Shown: positions 27,478 to 35,675 of the stretch, one piece after another | Numbering within the stretch: position 1 is the first letter of the stretch | Layout: every line of letters begins with the position of its first letter | Assembly (NCBI RefSeq): GCF_900475275.1 | Contig: NZ_LS483364.1 | Coordinates: forward strand, 1,798,001-1,862,000 | Direction of reading: 5' to 3' | Source of the DNA: Streptococcus sanguinis | Lineage (GTDB): Bacteria > Bacillota > Bacilli > Lactobacillales > Streptococcaceae | DNA length: 64,000 nucleotides | Program-made: the position numbers and the translations under genes | Notes under the pieces: model-generated | The model's input: the letters and a program-made list of their open reading frames with translations, nothing else | What the model was told of the DNA's origin: nothing | Databases searched by the model: none

Positions 27478-28077
27478 TCACTGGCGTTTGCTTGCCCAAC
27501 GCTCAACATCCGCCTTGGTGATATTGTGGAAGACCTTGGCACCTCTTTCATAGGCGATGTCTTCTTGGTTTTTAGTAAAGTTGATTACTCGAGCCAAGGC
27601 AAAGAAGTAATCTGATAAACGGTTGACAAAAATCAGGACATTATTGTTAATTTCTGTAGTCCACATGGCTCCTACGATATGACGCTCTGCCCGTCTTGCA
27701 ATGGTCCGAGCCACATGAATCATGGAAGCAATCTCGTCACCGCCTGGCAGGATAAATCTTTCCAGAGCTGGTGGAATTTCTGCGTAGGTATCAATCCTCT
27801 CCTCAATCCAGTCAATCAGCTGCTGATCGACCTTATAAGGGTAAACTCCCTTTGGTGTAGAGAGGTCTGAACCACAGTCAAAGAGATAATGCTGCAGCTG
27901 GAGCAACTCATCTCTCAGCTTATCATCCTTGTCCAGCTTGGTAATAGTATAACCAATCCAAGAGTTAAGCTCATCAATGGTTCCGTAAGCATTAACCCGT
28001 TCTGCATCCTTGGCGACACTTTGACCGCCAACTAGCTTGGTCAAGCCCTTGTCACCTGTTTTTGTATAGAGTTGCAT
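27478..28077 (-). CDS. pduO: PduO-type ATP:cob(I)alamin adenosyltransferase
   Basis: Transfers the adenosyl group of ATP to cob(I)alamin. The 199 residues start MQLYTKTGDKGLTKLVGGQ (ATP-binding motif). Family segments follow: VNAYGTIDELNSWIGY, QHYLFDCGSDLSTPKG, FILPGGDEIASMIHVARTIA and NVLIFVNRLSDYFFALARV. It is the last gene of the operon that starts with the phosphatase lipoprotein. A second, diverged copy lies at 58967-59542. The separate GlcG-like domain at 4873 may correspond to the C-terminal half of longer PduO proteins. Confidence 0.94.
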   Translation of the reverse strand: MQLYTKTGDKGLTKLVGGQSVAKDAERVNAYGTIDELNSWIGYTITKLDKDDKLRDELLQLQHYLFDCGSDLSTPKGVYPYKVDQQLIDWIEERIDTYAEIPPALERFILPGGDEIASMIHVARTIARRAERHIVGAMWTTEINNNVLIFVNRLSDYFFALARVINFTKNQEDIAYERGAKVFHNITKADVERWASKRQ

Positions 28078-28089
28078 ATTTTTCCTCCT

Positions 28090-29157
28090 TTAAGTCACAT
28101 TTTTGCGAATATCAACATAATCTTCTTCTTTCAAGCTGCCTTCAGCAAAGGTTGGCATGTGCTCCATGGTATAGACAGCATTTTCCAGCAGAAAGAAAGC
28201 CAAAGGACAGCCCGAGCCTTCACCTAGCCGCATATCCAGCAAAAGCATAGGCTCCAGTCCTAGAAAGTCACTAACCAGTTTGTAAGCAGGCTCCGTCGAA
28301 GCATGGGAAGCAAAGGTATAGTCCAAGACATGAGGAGTCAGCTGATGGGCAATCAGCAGCCCCGTCAGAGAAATAAGACCGTCCACTACACATGGCAGCT
28401 GATAGCTGGCACAGGCGAGATGAGTGCCTGCCATAGCCAGCATATCTAGCCCACCAAGCTTAGCGGTCAGATCCAGAATATCTCCATAAGGAGCGTGACA
28501 ATCCAGACACTGCTGGATAACGGCAGTTTTATGAGCCTTCATATCCTGAGTCAGACCAGCTCCATAGCCTGTGACGTCTTCTGCTTTAAGACCGAGAACT
28601 GCAGCAATAACAGCAGCTGAGGTGGTGGTGTTGCCAATCCCCATTTCTCCAGTTCCAAAGAGACGGTAGCCGTCTTTGATCAAGGCCTCTGTCTTCTTGT
28701 AGCCGACTAGAATTGCCGTTATGGCCTGCTCGCGAGTCATGGCCTGCTCCTCAAGCATATTGCGCGTCCCATGACAGACCTTGTCCTTATTTTCCTCAAA
28801 GATATCCTTCTTGCAGCCAATGTCTACCAGGCAGATGTCTGAACCAGCATGTTTGGAAATAGCACACAAGCCTGATTTCCCTGCTAGAATATTGCGAGCA
28901 ACAGTATAGGTCGTTTCCTGAGGATTGGCAGAAACGCCTTCAGCCACGATGCCATTATCCGCTACGTAGACAAGGACAATCTTCTTCTCCAAATCAATGG
29001 GACCAGAAAACATGGCATGCAAGCGAGCATAGATGGTCTCGAGCTTCCCTAAGGAGCCTGGCGGCTTTCCTAGCTGATCACAGTAGCGCTGGCCTTCTTG
29101 AAGCTTGTCTTTATCTATCGGAAGAATCTGCTCAATAATTTTTTCTAAGTCTTTCAA
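28090..29157 (-). CDS. cobT: Nicotinate-nucleotide:dimethylbenzimidazole phosphoribosyltransferase
   Basis: Activates the lower-ligand base for cobalamin assembly by forming its alpha-ribotide. The protein has 355 residues with GKPPGSLGKLETIYARL, YVADNGIVAEGVS, FGTGEMGIGNTTTSAAVIA and the catalytic Glu region RLGEGSGCPLAF. The best start is TTG at 29157, one base after the pduX stop, with GGAGGAG upstream; longer versions run into pduX out of frame. No dimethylbenzimidazole synthesis gene is visible in the window. Confidence 0.92.
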   Translation of the reverse strand: MKDLEKIIEQILPIDKDKLQEGQRYCDQLGKPPGSLGKLETIYARLHAMFSGPIDLEKKIVLVYVADNGIVAEGVSANPQETTYTVARNILAGKSGLCAISKHAGSDICLVDIGCKKDIFEENKDKVCHGTRNMLEEQAMTREQAITAILVGYKKTEALIKDGYRLFGTGEMGIGNTTTSAAVIAAVLGLKAEDVTGYGAGLTQDMKAHKTAVIQQCLDCHAPYGDILDLTAKLGGLDMLAMAGTHLACASYQLPCVVDGLISLTGLLIAHQLTPHVLDYTFASHASTEPAYKLVSDFLGLEPMLLLDMRLGEGSGCPLAFFLLENAVYTMEHMPTFAEGSLKEEDYVDIRKNVT

Positions 29158-29158
29158 A

Positions 29159-30025
29159 CTAGTCTGTCTCCTCCCTGACCGGCTGCACCCCTTCAAAAAT
29201 AATCCTGCTCAAGGTCCGAGTCTGATAATAAGCCCCACTAGCTGAGCGAGCTAGTTCAGCCTCTAGCTTGGGCAAGACTTCTAGCTGTTCCCTGCTCAGC
29301 AGCAGACCAACTAATGTGCCACTATGGGCAACATTGAGCCCTAAGCATTGGTATTTTTTTACCAAAGCCAGTAATTCTTTCAGATAGGGCTTGGGCAGCC
29401 GTTGGTTGTTCAACAAAGCACTGTAGCTAGCCAAATGGCCAATCTTTTCTATGCTTTTCTCCTTACAAGCCGCCTGAAAGAGAGGAAGCAAGTGCTTAGA
29501 CTCCTCAGCCGGATAGCTAGGACTGTCCTTCATCCGAACCAAGTCAAGAGTTGTCACCATCTCCACAGGCTCCAAGATATAAACATAGAGCTCCGGTCGC
29601 CAGTCTGTCTGCCAGACCACTTGACCAGTCAGGGGATTAATGACCGTCCAGTCCGCAAAAGCCACCGAGTCAGTAGGCTCAATCTTGGCACAGAGACGCG
29701 TCAAATCCGCTGCTTTTAGAAGCTGCTTCTGCCCCAGAGAGGCCGCCTGCAGGCAGCTAATCATATCAGCCGTGCTGCTGGAATAGCCCTTGCTGATAGG
29801 CAGGTCTGACTCCTGAACAAAAGAGAAAACATTGGCCGCAGGCAGGAGCTCCAAAGCTCGCTGTACCTTTTCACCTTGGGCTTGCCTTGCGAGAGAAGAA
29901 GTTCCGTCCAATCTCACTCGACTGCGCTTCTCAATCCCATAGGAGAGCAGAACCTCCTGCTCTCCTACTAAACCTTGAAATAACTCACCACAGGAACCTG
30001 GACAAGACACGATTGCCTTAGTCAT
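29159..30025 (-). CDS. pduX: L-threonine kinase PduX
   Basis: GHMP-family kinase making L-threonine phosphate, precursor of the aminopropanol arm of cobalamin. The 288 residues start TKAIVSCPGSCGELFQGL, and the phosphate-binding motif PISKGYSSSTADM lies near residue 85. LNVAHSGTLVGLLL near the C-terminus is the third GHMP motif. It overlaps the 3' end of cobD by 8 bases, and its product is the substrate of CobD. Confidence 0.93.
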   Translation of the reverse strand: MTKAIVSCPGSCGELFQGLVGEQEVLLSYGIEKRSRVRLDGTSSLARQAQGEKVQRALELLPAANVFSFVQESDLPISKGYSSSTADMISCLQAASLGQKQLLKAADLTRLCAKIEPTDSVAFADWTVINPLTGQVVWQTDWRPELYVYILEPVEMVTTLDLVRMKDSPSYPAEESKHLLPLFQAACKEKSIEKIGHLASYSALLNNQRLPKPYLKELLALVKKYQCLGLNVAHSGTLVGLLLSREQLEVLPKLEAELARSASGAYYQTRTLSRIIFEGVQPVREETD

Positions 30026-31112
30026 AAGGAGCCTCTTTCGCCAAGACCTCTGTCAGGCAAGCCAGAAGCTGTTCATTTTCCTGATGGCTGCGGATAGCTA
30101 TGCGGTAATGTCGGTCTGTCAGATCATGATAATTTTGACAGGAACGGATAAAAATCTTTCTCTGCCGAAGCTCCTGACGCAGGTCCAGCCGACCTAGATA
30201 CTCAAAGAAGATATAATTGACACTAGGCTTGACCAGCCGAATCTGTGAAAATGCAGTCAGTCCTTGAAAAAGGAAATCTCTTTCTACTCGAAGCCACTGC
30301 TTGGTAGCTTGCTGATAGGCCTGATCCTCCAAAAGGACAGGCAGGGCGTGATCCGCCATAGCATTGACCGACCAAGGAGCGCGGCTCCCCTCTATCTCAT
30401 CAAAGCAAGTTGGATGACAGCTGAGAGCATAGCCCAATCTCAGACCAGGAATAGCATAAAACTTAGTCAGAGACCGCACCACTACTGCATTTGGATAGGT
30501 AGCTAGACAGGAGACAAAGCTATAGTCCTCCTCATCGTCCAGAAAGTCCATAAAAGCCTCATCCAGTATCAAAAAGATTTGCCGCTCCTGCAGCTTCTCA
30601 GCTAGCTTTTCTAGATCAGTGCGCCGAATCAAGGTACCCGTTGGATTATTAGGATTGCAGATGAGTACAGCGTCTCCTGCAGTCAGTGAATCCAAGGCTG
30701 GCATCATATCAGCTAGATTCCATTCATAGGATGGGAAAGGGAGGCTAAAGCGCTCCACCTTGGCCTGTACTTGCCAAAAGGCTTTTTCATATTCCATGAA
30801 AGTAGGGCTCAGAGTCAGGACAGTCTTTGGGCGCAAGAAGCGGGCCAGCTCATAAAAGACTTCTACCGCACCATTTGCCAGCAGGACATTGTCCTTTTCT
30901 AGGCCATGATGATGTGCCAAAAGCTCTCTGGAGCGACTGTAGCTGATGTCTGGATAATGAACCAGCCAATCAATGGACTCGGTCAAACAAGCCTTCAGCC
31001 GCGGAGAAATCCCCAAAGGGTTGATATTGGCACTGAAATCCAGACAGTCTTCTAGAGAAAAACCAAATTCCTCAGCCAAAGCTGCCGCATTTCCACCGTG
31101 CTCTACTTTCAT
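30018..31112 (-). CDS. cobD: L-threonine-phosphate decarboxylase
   Basis: PLP enzyme producing (R)-1-amino-2-propanol phosphate for the nucleotide loop of cobalamin. The 364 residues start MKVEHGGNAAALAEEFG. They contain DFSANINPLGISP, LICNPNNPTGTLI and the PLP-lysine region VVRSLTKFYAIPGLRLGY. It follows eutP by 63 bases and is coupled to pduX. Confidence 0.93.
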   Translation of the reverse strand: MKVEHGGNAAALAEEFGFSLEDCLDFSANINPLGISPRLKACLTESIDWLVHYPDISYSRSRELLAHHHGLEKDNVLLANGAVEVFYELARFLRPKTVLTLSPTFMEYEKAFWQVQAKVERFSLPFPSYEWNLADMMPALDSLTAGDAVLICNPNNPTGTLIRRTDLEKLAEKLQERQIFLILDEAFMDFLDDEEDYSFVSCLATYPNAVVVRSLTKFYAIPGLRLGYALSCHPTCFDEIEGSRAPWSVNAMADHALPVLLEDQAYQQATKQWLRVERDFLFQGLTAFSQIRLVKPSVNYIFFEYLGRLDLRQELRQRKIFIRSCQNYHDLTDRHYRIAIRSHQENEQLLACLTEVLAKEAPYD

Positions 31113-31175
31113 AAATAGACATTCCTTCCTCGTTTCCTTGTTAGAATCTAGTATACCATATTCGGCTTTTCGTCC

Positions 31176-31619
31176 CTAGTCTGCCTCCAGATAAGCCTGG
31201 AGACGGTCAATTCCTTCGTTTTCCGTCGCTGATATTTCAAAAATTTCCTTGGCTCCAGCCGCTTTCAGCTGCCGCCGTGCTTTTTCGATTTGCTCTGGCT
31301 GTTTAGCCATATCAATCTTGGTGACAATGCCAATCACTTCTTTATTGAAGAGGGAAGAAAAGCCTTGAGGAAAGGTCTGCATCTGATTGGAAGCCGCCAC
31401 CAAGAGACCAATCACATCAGCTTCTGTTGCTGTCACGTTCAGAGCATTATAATACTTACGATGCTGGAGAAATTCTCCAGGCGTGTCAATGATGGCATCA
31501 TAGAACTCAATAGCCTGAGTCTTAAAGTAGCTTAGCTCCAAGCCTTTCAGTCGCTGGGTCAGAGTAGTCTTACCCACTCCGACTGGACCGACAAACATGA
31601 TTTTTTTCATATTTTGCAT
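31176..31619 (-). CDS. eutP: Small GTPase-like protein EutP/PduV
   Basis: P-loop protein of the EutP/PduV family, 147 residues. Walker A is GPVGVGKTTL near residue 12, DTPGE corresponds to the G3 motif near residue 47, and TKID to the G4 motif. Salmonella EutP has been reported to have acetate kinase activity, and PduV is linked to compartment movement; neither can be decided here. The start is at 31619, or at the ATG three codons later. It follows the lipoprotein gene by 30 bases. Confidence 0.9.
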   Translation of the reverse strand: MQNMKKIMFVGPVGVGKTTLTQRLKGLELSYFKTQAIEFYDAIIDTPGEFLQHRKYYNALNVTATEADVIGLLVAASNQMQTFPQGFSSLFNKEVIGIVTKIDMAKQPEQIEKARRQLKAAGAKEIFEISATENEGIDRLQAYLEAD

Positions 31620-31649
31620 CCATTCCTCTCTATGACAGGGAACTGCCTG

Positions 31650-32966
31650 CTATCTGCTTAGCTGGGCTTCCTTACTATCTAGTTTGATAGTTTCCCTGCC
31701 GTTGAGCAGTACACCTTTATTTTCATCGCGGCCTTGCAGGTAGTAAAGTGCATCTTCCTGGCCATAAGTTTCAATTGCCTTAGTTTGCAAAAGACCGATT
31801 CCCTTGCTAGGATCTCTCAAGAGATTAAAGATGATCCCCATTTGCAGTTTAGGGAAGTCCTTGAGCATAGCATAGTCGCCATTACTGTCACCGGCAATCA
31901 GGATTGGTTCTTGATTGTCATGATTGACAGCAATCAGTTTCTTAATAGTCTCTGTCTTGCCCTCACCCTGAGTCTGAGCATAGTTGGTATCGTATTCCGG
32001 CCGAATCACACCCTTATCATCCTTTTTCAGGCGCATACCAGTAACATTTTCTTTAGGAATATTGTAGCCATACTTAGAATTGCTAGCATAAGGGATAATC
32101 ACATCGATATAAGACGCTGAGCAGATATAGACATCAATGCCGTTAGCCATCAGAGTCTTGTAGAGATTTTGCATTTCCTTGACCGAGCGAACACCGCGCT
32201 TGAAGGTCACAGTGATTTGGCCTGACTCACCTTTCAAGCCTTCTGGACTTTCCCAAGTTTCAGAAGTCAGCTTGTCTTGGAGAGCTTGGTCAATAGACTT
32301 TTCAGATAGAGCTTGAACTTCTTCAGAAGTCATACCTGCATAGAGGTAGGTCACCCATGGATAGCTGATGTCAGAGCTGAAGGTGTCACCAATCGCTTCG
32401 TAAAGATAGCGGAGTTTAGCAGCAAAGTCTTGGTATTCATCGGTCTTTTTGACTTCTTCCAGAGACTTGTCTCCTTGCATTCCCTTATAGCTATTGTAAA
32501 TAACCGTGTAGTCAGAAAGCAGGTCAGCCGCAATCTTGTCAATGTTCACTGGTTCACCATCTTTGTTATGGAAATCTTCAACAAAATCGTCGCTCGGTAT
32601 ATTGGTCCGCACTGCTTGGTCAAATTCTTCCGGCGTCATCTTAAAGGCCAGATTTTCAATTTGATAGGTAAAGGTTGCTTCGCCAATGTCGTTGATGACT
32701 GTCGTATTGTCCCAGTCAAAGACGGCATAAGGTTTTTTATTTTTATCATAGCTAGAGCTGGTGTTCCCATTCTCCTTGATGAGCTTAGTCAGGCGGGCAT
32801 AAAGCTTGTCTTCCCAGACGCCCTTATCCAAAGTCTTAGCCTTGTCCTTATCCGTTGTCTCTGTCTTAGCCGAGGATGACTCCGTTGTCGTCTTATTCTT
32901 CCCCGCTTGACAAGCTCCCAGAAGCAAAGCCAAACTACAAAGCAGCACAATTCCTTTTGTCCGCAT
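31650..32966 (-). CDS. Surface HAD-family phosphatase lipoprotein, PchP-like
   Basis: A lipoprotein signal (MRTKGIVLLCSLALLLGAC, Cys19) puts this 438-residue protein on the outer face of the membrane. HAD motif I is FDWDNTT (residues 83-89), motif II is in VYICSAS, and motif IV is IAGDSNGDYAML. DxDNTT resembles motif I of Pseudomonas phosphorylcholine phosphatase PchP, which also acts on phosphoethanolamine. The start 32966 has GGAGGA upstream; the longer in-frame version reads through the leader RNA. It heads the eutP-cobD-pduX-cobT-pduO operon behind a consensus promoter, a cre and an EutV-type leader. Release of ethanolamine outside the cell is a plausible role, but unproven. Confidence 0.8.
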   Translation of the reverse strand: MRTKGIVLLCSLALLLGACQAGKNKTTTESSSAKTETTDKDKAKTLDKGVWEDKLYARLTKLIKENGNTSSSYDKNKKPYAVFDWDNTTVINDIGEATFTYQIENLAFKMTPEEFDQAVRTNIPSDDFVEDFHNKDGEPVNIDKIAADLLSDYTVIYNSYKGMQGDKSLEEVKKTDEYQDFAAKLRYLYEAIGDTFSSDISYPWVTYLYAGMTSEEVQALSEKSIDQALQDKLTSETWESPEGLKGESGQITVTFKRGVRSVKEMQNLYKTLMANGIDVYICSASYIDVIIPYASNSKYGYNIPKENVTGMRLKKDDKGVIRPEYDTNYAQTQGEGKTETIKKLIAVNHDNQEPILIAGDSNGDYAMLKDFPKLQMGIIFNLLRDPSKGIGLLQTKAIETYGQEDALYYLQGRDENKGVLLNGRETIKLDSKEAQLSR

Positions 32967-32999
32967 AGAAACAATCCTCCATAAAAAATAATAGTGCGC

Positions 33000-33076
33000 A
33001 AAAAAATGGCATAGAAAACCCCTTTGATTCTGAAACACTCGCTTCATTGCGATCAAATCAGGCTTCCTTGCCATTT
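33000..33076 (-). promoter_or_regulatory. Putative EutV dual-hairpin leader of the phosphatase-eutP operon
   Basis: On the minus strand GGC-AAGGAA-GCC (33072-33061) and TCGC-AATGAA-GCGA (33052-33039) are hexaloops with A1 and G4, 8 bases apart. A terminator pairing AAATGGCA (33076-33069) with TGCCATTT (33011-33004) and ending in seven U includes the first arm of hairpin 1, so the two exclude each other. The enclosed loop is long (57 bases), which lowers confidence. Confidence 0.65.
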
Positions 33077-33092
33077 TCTATACTGTTATTAT

Positions 33093-33136
33093 ATTATAAA
33101 CTATCTGGCAGACTTTGTCAATGAAGCGCTTTCAGA
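33093..33136 (-). promoter_or_regulatory. Consensus promoter with upstream cre for the phosphatase-eutP operon
   Basis: TTGACA (33121-33116) and TATAAT (33098-33093) are 17 bases apart, a perfect vegetative promoter. Directly upstream and touching the -35 is TGAAAGCGCTTCA (about 33134-33122), a CcpA cre-like site. Confidence 0.85.
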
Positions 33137-33141
33137 TTTAT

Positions 33142-33179
33142 AAAAAAATAAAGGCAGAGAAAAATTATTTCTCTACCTT
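33142..33179 (-). terminator. Terminator of the membrane-protein island
   Basis: The arms 33151-33162 and 33168-33179 form a 12-position stem with one mismatch and a 5-base loop. On the minus strand it is followed by a T-rich run (33150-33142). It separates the island from the promoter of the phosphatase operon. The stretch 33180-33272 shows nothing else I can name. Confidence 0.75.
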
Positions 33180-33272
33180 AGCAAACTTCTAGAATATAAA
33201 CGCTATAACTGTTTAACTACATAGGAGATATTCGGAACACCACTCAACTTTTTGTCAGTTACTAAAAACACC

Positions 33273-34004
33273 TCAAATCAGTTCATCACTTTTCGGATGC
33301 TTCCTTATATAAATAGCTGCATAAACCGCATCTACCATGACAGCTGGCAAAGTCAAGGTCAACAAAATTCCCAATAAAACACCAAAAGCAATCTGAATAT
33401 AACCCGTTAGGAGGGAGGGAATGATTGTTGCCCCAGCAAAAGCTATAGCAAAATTATTCCACCATGTTTTCTTTCTATCTCCCTCTTTTACTTGATTAAA
33501 AGCCCAGACTTTCCCCTGATTTTTTGGGAGATAATACCAAGCATAGAGGCCACAAGCAAAGATAAAAAGGAACATCATCAATATTACATAAAATGGAGTG
33601 AGAGGGGATTGATATATTCCCTCTATACTTTTTGAATCTCCTACTATTGCAAACATCAACATTCCGATAAAATTGATCCAAACTAATGCGCTCCAAGTAA
33701 GCAAAGCAATCAGAATATAGGTTAAAAATTTAAATCGATTGATTAGAAACTTAGAAAAAGCAAATAAAATACTTACCACATTAAGAATGATGCAAGTCAA
33801 AAATAGAATTTTAATCCATCCCTGACGACTTCCTGTTTCACCTATAAGGGCCCAGTAAAAGAAGAATGAGCAAAATGGTAAATTTATCCATGGATAAATC
33901 TTAATGTATCCTAAACTGACACCATCTGTAATCAAAGGACCATGGTATCTTTCTCTTTCTATATTAGTGATATTTACTTTATCTTTTCTATTTATCTTTA
34001 CCAT
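33273..34004 (-). CDS. Multi-pass membrane protein of unknown function
   Basis: A 243-residue protein with about six hydrophobic segments, the first near residue 45, ending in a short charged tail. I do not recognise the family. ATG 34004 overlaps the stop of a 30-codon upstream reading frame (TAATG) and has no ribosome site of its own, so its translation is probably coupled. An in-frame TTG at 34016 is less likely. It is the last member of an AT-rich set of small membrane-protein genes; an immunity-type role is inferred from the neighbours only. Confidence 0.7.
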   Translation of the reverse strand: MVKINRKDKVNITNIERERYHGPLITDGVSLGYIKIYPWINLPFCSFFFYWALIGETGSRQGWIKILFLTCIILNVVSILFAFSKFLINRFKFLTYILIALLTWSALVWINFIGMLMFAIVGDSKSIEGIYQSPLTPFYVILMMFLFIFACGLYAWYYLPKNQGKVWAFNQVKEGDRKKTWWNNFAIAFAGATIIPSLLTGYIQIAFGVLLGILLTLTLPAVMVDAVYAAIYIRKHPKSDELI

Positions 34005-34096
34005 TAAAGAAACCAACTAAACACTTTCTGACGTAATTTAATGTATGAATCAAGGAATTCATTTAATTTCCTAAATTCTTTCAAAGACATAGACAT
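34004..34096 (-). CDS. 30-residue peptide ORF coupled to the membrane protein gene
   Basis: Starts MSMSLKEFRKLNEFLDSYIK and ends LRQKVFSWFL. A good ribosome site (GGAAGGTGAT) lies 6-8 bases before ATG 34096, and the stop overlaps the next start. The peptide is amphipathic, with a net positive charge and a Trp near the end. Its C-terminal part aligns with two untranslated-looking tails upstream of the next two genes (QKVFGW). It may be a remnant of a larger protein, a leader for coupling, or a small active peptide. Confidence 0.5.
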   Translation of the reverse strand: MSMSLKEFRKLNEFLDSYIKLRQKVFSWFL

Positions 34097-34116
34097 TTAT
34101 CTTATCACCTTCCAGT

Positions 34117-34767
34117 TTATAATTTTTCTATTTTTTCAAAAATAATATCTTGCTTTTCGTAACTTTCTCTGAGCGGCAACATACCTAAAATCAACGAAAA
34201 GAAGCCCAATAACAAGAGACAGCTAATGATTAGAATGGAACCCTCTGTTCCATTATCAATGAATGTATAAAATCCAAAACATCCTAAAAACACAGCGAAA
34301 ACAAAAGGGAGAAGTCTGTACAGTTTTAACTGACGCCGTGACCTTGAGCGTTTGAATGTTATTTGATACTTTGATTCTTTATTTGAAAGCTTTTGATAAA
34401 CCCTATAACGACCCCCTAAAACAATGAACCAAAAAATAACATAAGCTAAAACGATAAATAGGACAAATAATCCTAATTTAAAGGGAAAATTATGACTAAT
34501 GTCATAACTTATAAAAGAATTAGTCACGAGCCTATAACCAGCTCCACCTATTGCTATACCAAGCGTTTTACTCATAGTTGGAGACAAACCCTCAAAACTC
34601 GTATCTCTTTTATCTAACTTTAACATTTTCGCAGTGATTTCATTAGGAAGAGAGCCCCAGAAATAAGTTTTAGGACTAACGGTCGTCATATCCAAAAGAT
34701 ATTTTTCGCCCTCTACTTCCACAATTTTATGAAAAGTTTTATTTGTTTCTTTAAATTTTAGTTCCAT
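34117..34767 (-). CDS. DUF443-like five-span membrane protein, first paralogue
   Basis: A 216-residue protein with an N-terminal soluble stretch (MELKFKETNKTFHKIVEVEG, then LPNEITAKMLKLDKRDTSFEG) and about five membrane spans. It is a clear paralogue of the next gene: shared LP.E.T..M..L, GYRL and DNG.EG segments. The layout recalls the staphylococcal tandem five-transmembrane (DUF443) family, a member of which (TsaI) is the immunity protein for a type VII-secreted membrane toxin. The start is the ATG matching the paralogue start; another ATG lies three codons earlier. Confidence 0.68.
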   Translation of the reverse strand: MELKFKETNKTFHKIVEVEGEKYLLDMTTVSPKTYFWGSLPNEITAKMLKLDKRDTSFEGLSPTMSKTLGIAIGGAGYRLVTNSFISYDISHNFPFKLGLFVLFIVLAYVIFWFIVLGGRYRVYQKLSNKESKYQITFKRSRSRRQLKLYRLLPFVFAVFLGCFGFYTFIDNGTEGSILIISCLLLLGFFSLILGMLPLRESYEKQDIIFEKIEKL

Positions 34768-34769
34768 GC

Positions 34770-34859
34770 TCACCATCCAAACACTTTCTGGATTAACTCA
34801 ATTACTGAATCAAAATCTTTCCCTACGTCTTTATATATTCTTCTCCCTACTCTACACTT
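34770..34859 (-). pseudogene. Decayed coding tail ending QKVFGW, copy 2
   Basis: The frame directly before the gene reads YKDVGKDFDSVIELIQKVFGW and a TGA at 34772-34770. It is open only back to a TAG near 34862 and has no start codon. It aligns with the tails at 35506-35592 and 34004-34096. It looks like the C-terminal remnant of a lost protein that preceded the membrane gene. Confidence 0.5.
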
Positions 34860-34862
34860 CTA

Positions 34863-35504
34863 TTACAACTCTTCAATTTTATTTAATGATAGTGTCTTAT
34901 AATACGAGGGAACTTGTGGCATTCTCATCATTACAAAATAGAACCAAGATATTATTCCATTAATAACCAACAAAGCTCCTTCTGAGCCATTATCAGTTCC
35001 CATAAAAAAAGCTAAACAAATAATATTAATTACAAATATGAAATACCAAACAATCATTCGTTTGCCTTTTGGTTCAAAAACGAACCTATAACGTCTGCTA
35101 TTTTTAGGGATTCTTGATTTATACTTTCGTATTGCAACTTTTTCATAACAGATAGCCATAAGATATGACAAAATCATAGAGAAAGCAAATACACCTAATT
35201 TCAAAGAAAGTTGTTGAATTATACCCAAACCAATAAATGCCTCTTTCATGAGTCTATAAGAGATACCCACAAGTGGCTGAACTAAGATGGCTACAGTAGA
35301 AATTCCTAATGGTGTCTTAGATTTTATTTCAAAACTCTCATTAGATGAAGATAACTCAATCATATCCACTGTAACTTCTTTAGGAAGCAATCCAAAAAAA
35401 TATGACTTGCCTCTTATAGAAGTAGGATCTAAGATATATTGTTTATTTTCAAAGTTAACAATACGGAACACCGCTATATTCGAATATTTAAATTTTAATT
35501 CCAA
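34863..35504 (-). CDS. DUF443-like five-span membrane protein, second paralogue
   Basis: A 213-residue paralogue of the preceding entry. It begins (M/L)ELKFKYSNIAVFRIVNFEN, then LPKEVTVDMIELSSSNESFE, GISYRLMKEAF, and a late GTDNGSEGALLVINGI that matches the sister protein's DNGTEGSILIIS. The most consistent start is TTG 35504, aligned to the sister ATG and preceded by GGTGG. The longer in-frame version would translate the upstream tail in the wrong frame. About five membrane spans; immunity-type role inferred. Confidence 0.68.
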   Translation of the reverse strand: MELKFKYSNIAVFRIVNFENKQYILDPTSIRGKSYFFGLLPKEVTVDMIELSSSNESFEIKSKTPLGISTVAILVQPLVGISYRLMKEAFIGLGIIQQLSLKLGVFAFSMILSYLMAICYEKVAIRKYKSRIPKNSRRYRFVFEPKGKRMIVWYFIFVINIICLAFFMGTDNGSEGALLVINGIISWFYFVMMRMPQVPSYYKTLSLNKIEEL

Positions 35505-35505
35505 A

Positions 35506-35592
35506 TTACCACCCAAACACTTTTTGAACTGATTTGATACCTGAATTAAAAGCTTTTCCAACGTCTGCAATACTCTTAATGAGATTATCAAC
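35506..35592 (-). pseudogene. Decayed coding tail ending QKVFGW, copy 1
   Basis: The frame reads NLIKSIADVGKAFNSGIK and then SVQKVFGW before TAA (35508-35506). It is closed upstream by TGA (35595-35593) and has no start codon. It shares DVGKxF and QKVFGW with copy 2. The stop lies one base before the TTG of the following gene, the same junction as in the other copies. Confidence 0.5.
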
Positions 35593-35675
35593 TCATATTA
35601 AAGCCATTGTCAGTAAGTCAGAAATTGAAATATAAGAGTGATTTTCCCGTATTTTACTAATTGTATTTTTTAAAA

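Noticed and set aside
27478..28077. Riboswitch acting in cis on pduO
   Set aside because: The aptamer is on the plus strand and pduO on the minus strand, so it cannot be its 5' leader.
32313..32879. 188-codon plus-strand open frame
   Set aside because: Antisense to the lipoprotein gene, with low-plausibility protein and no start signals.
32967..33074. N-terminal extension of the phosphatase lipoprotein
   Set aside because: The extra 36 residues would precede a lipoprotein signal peptide and translate the leader hairpins; the start at 32966 has the ribosome site.
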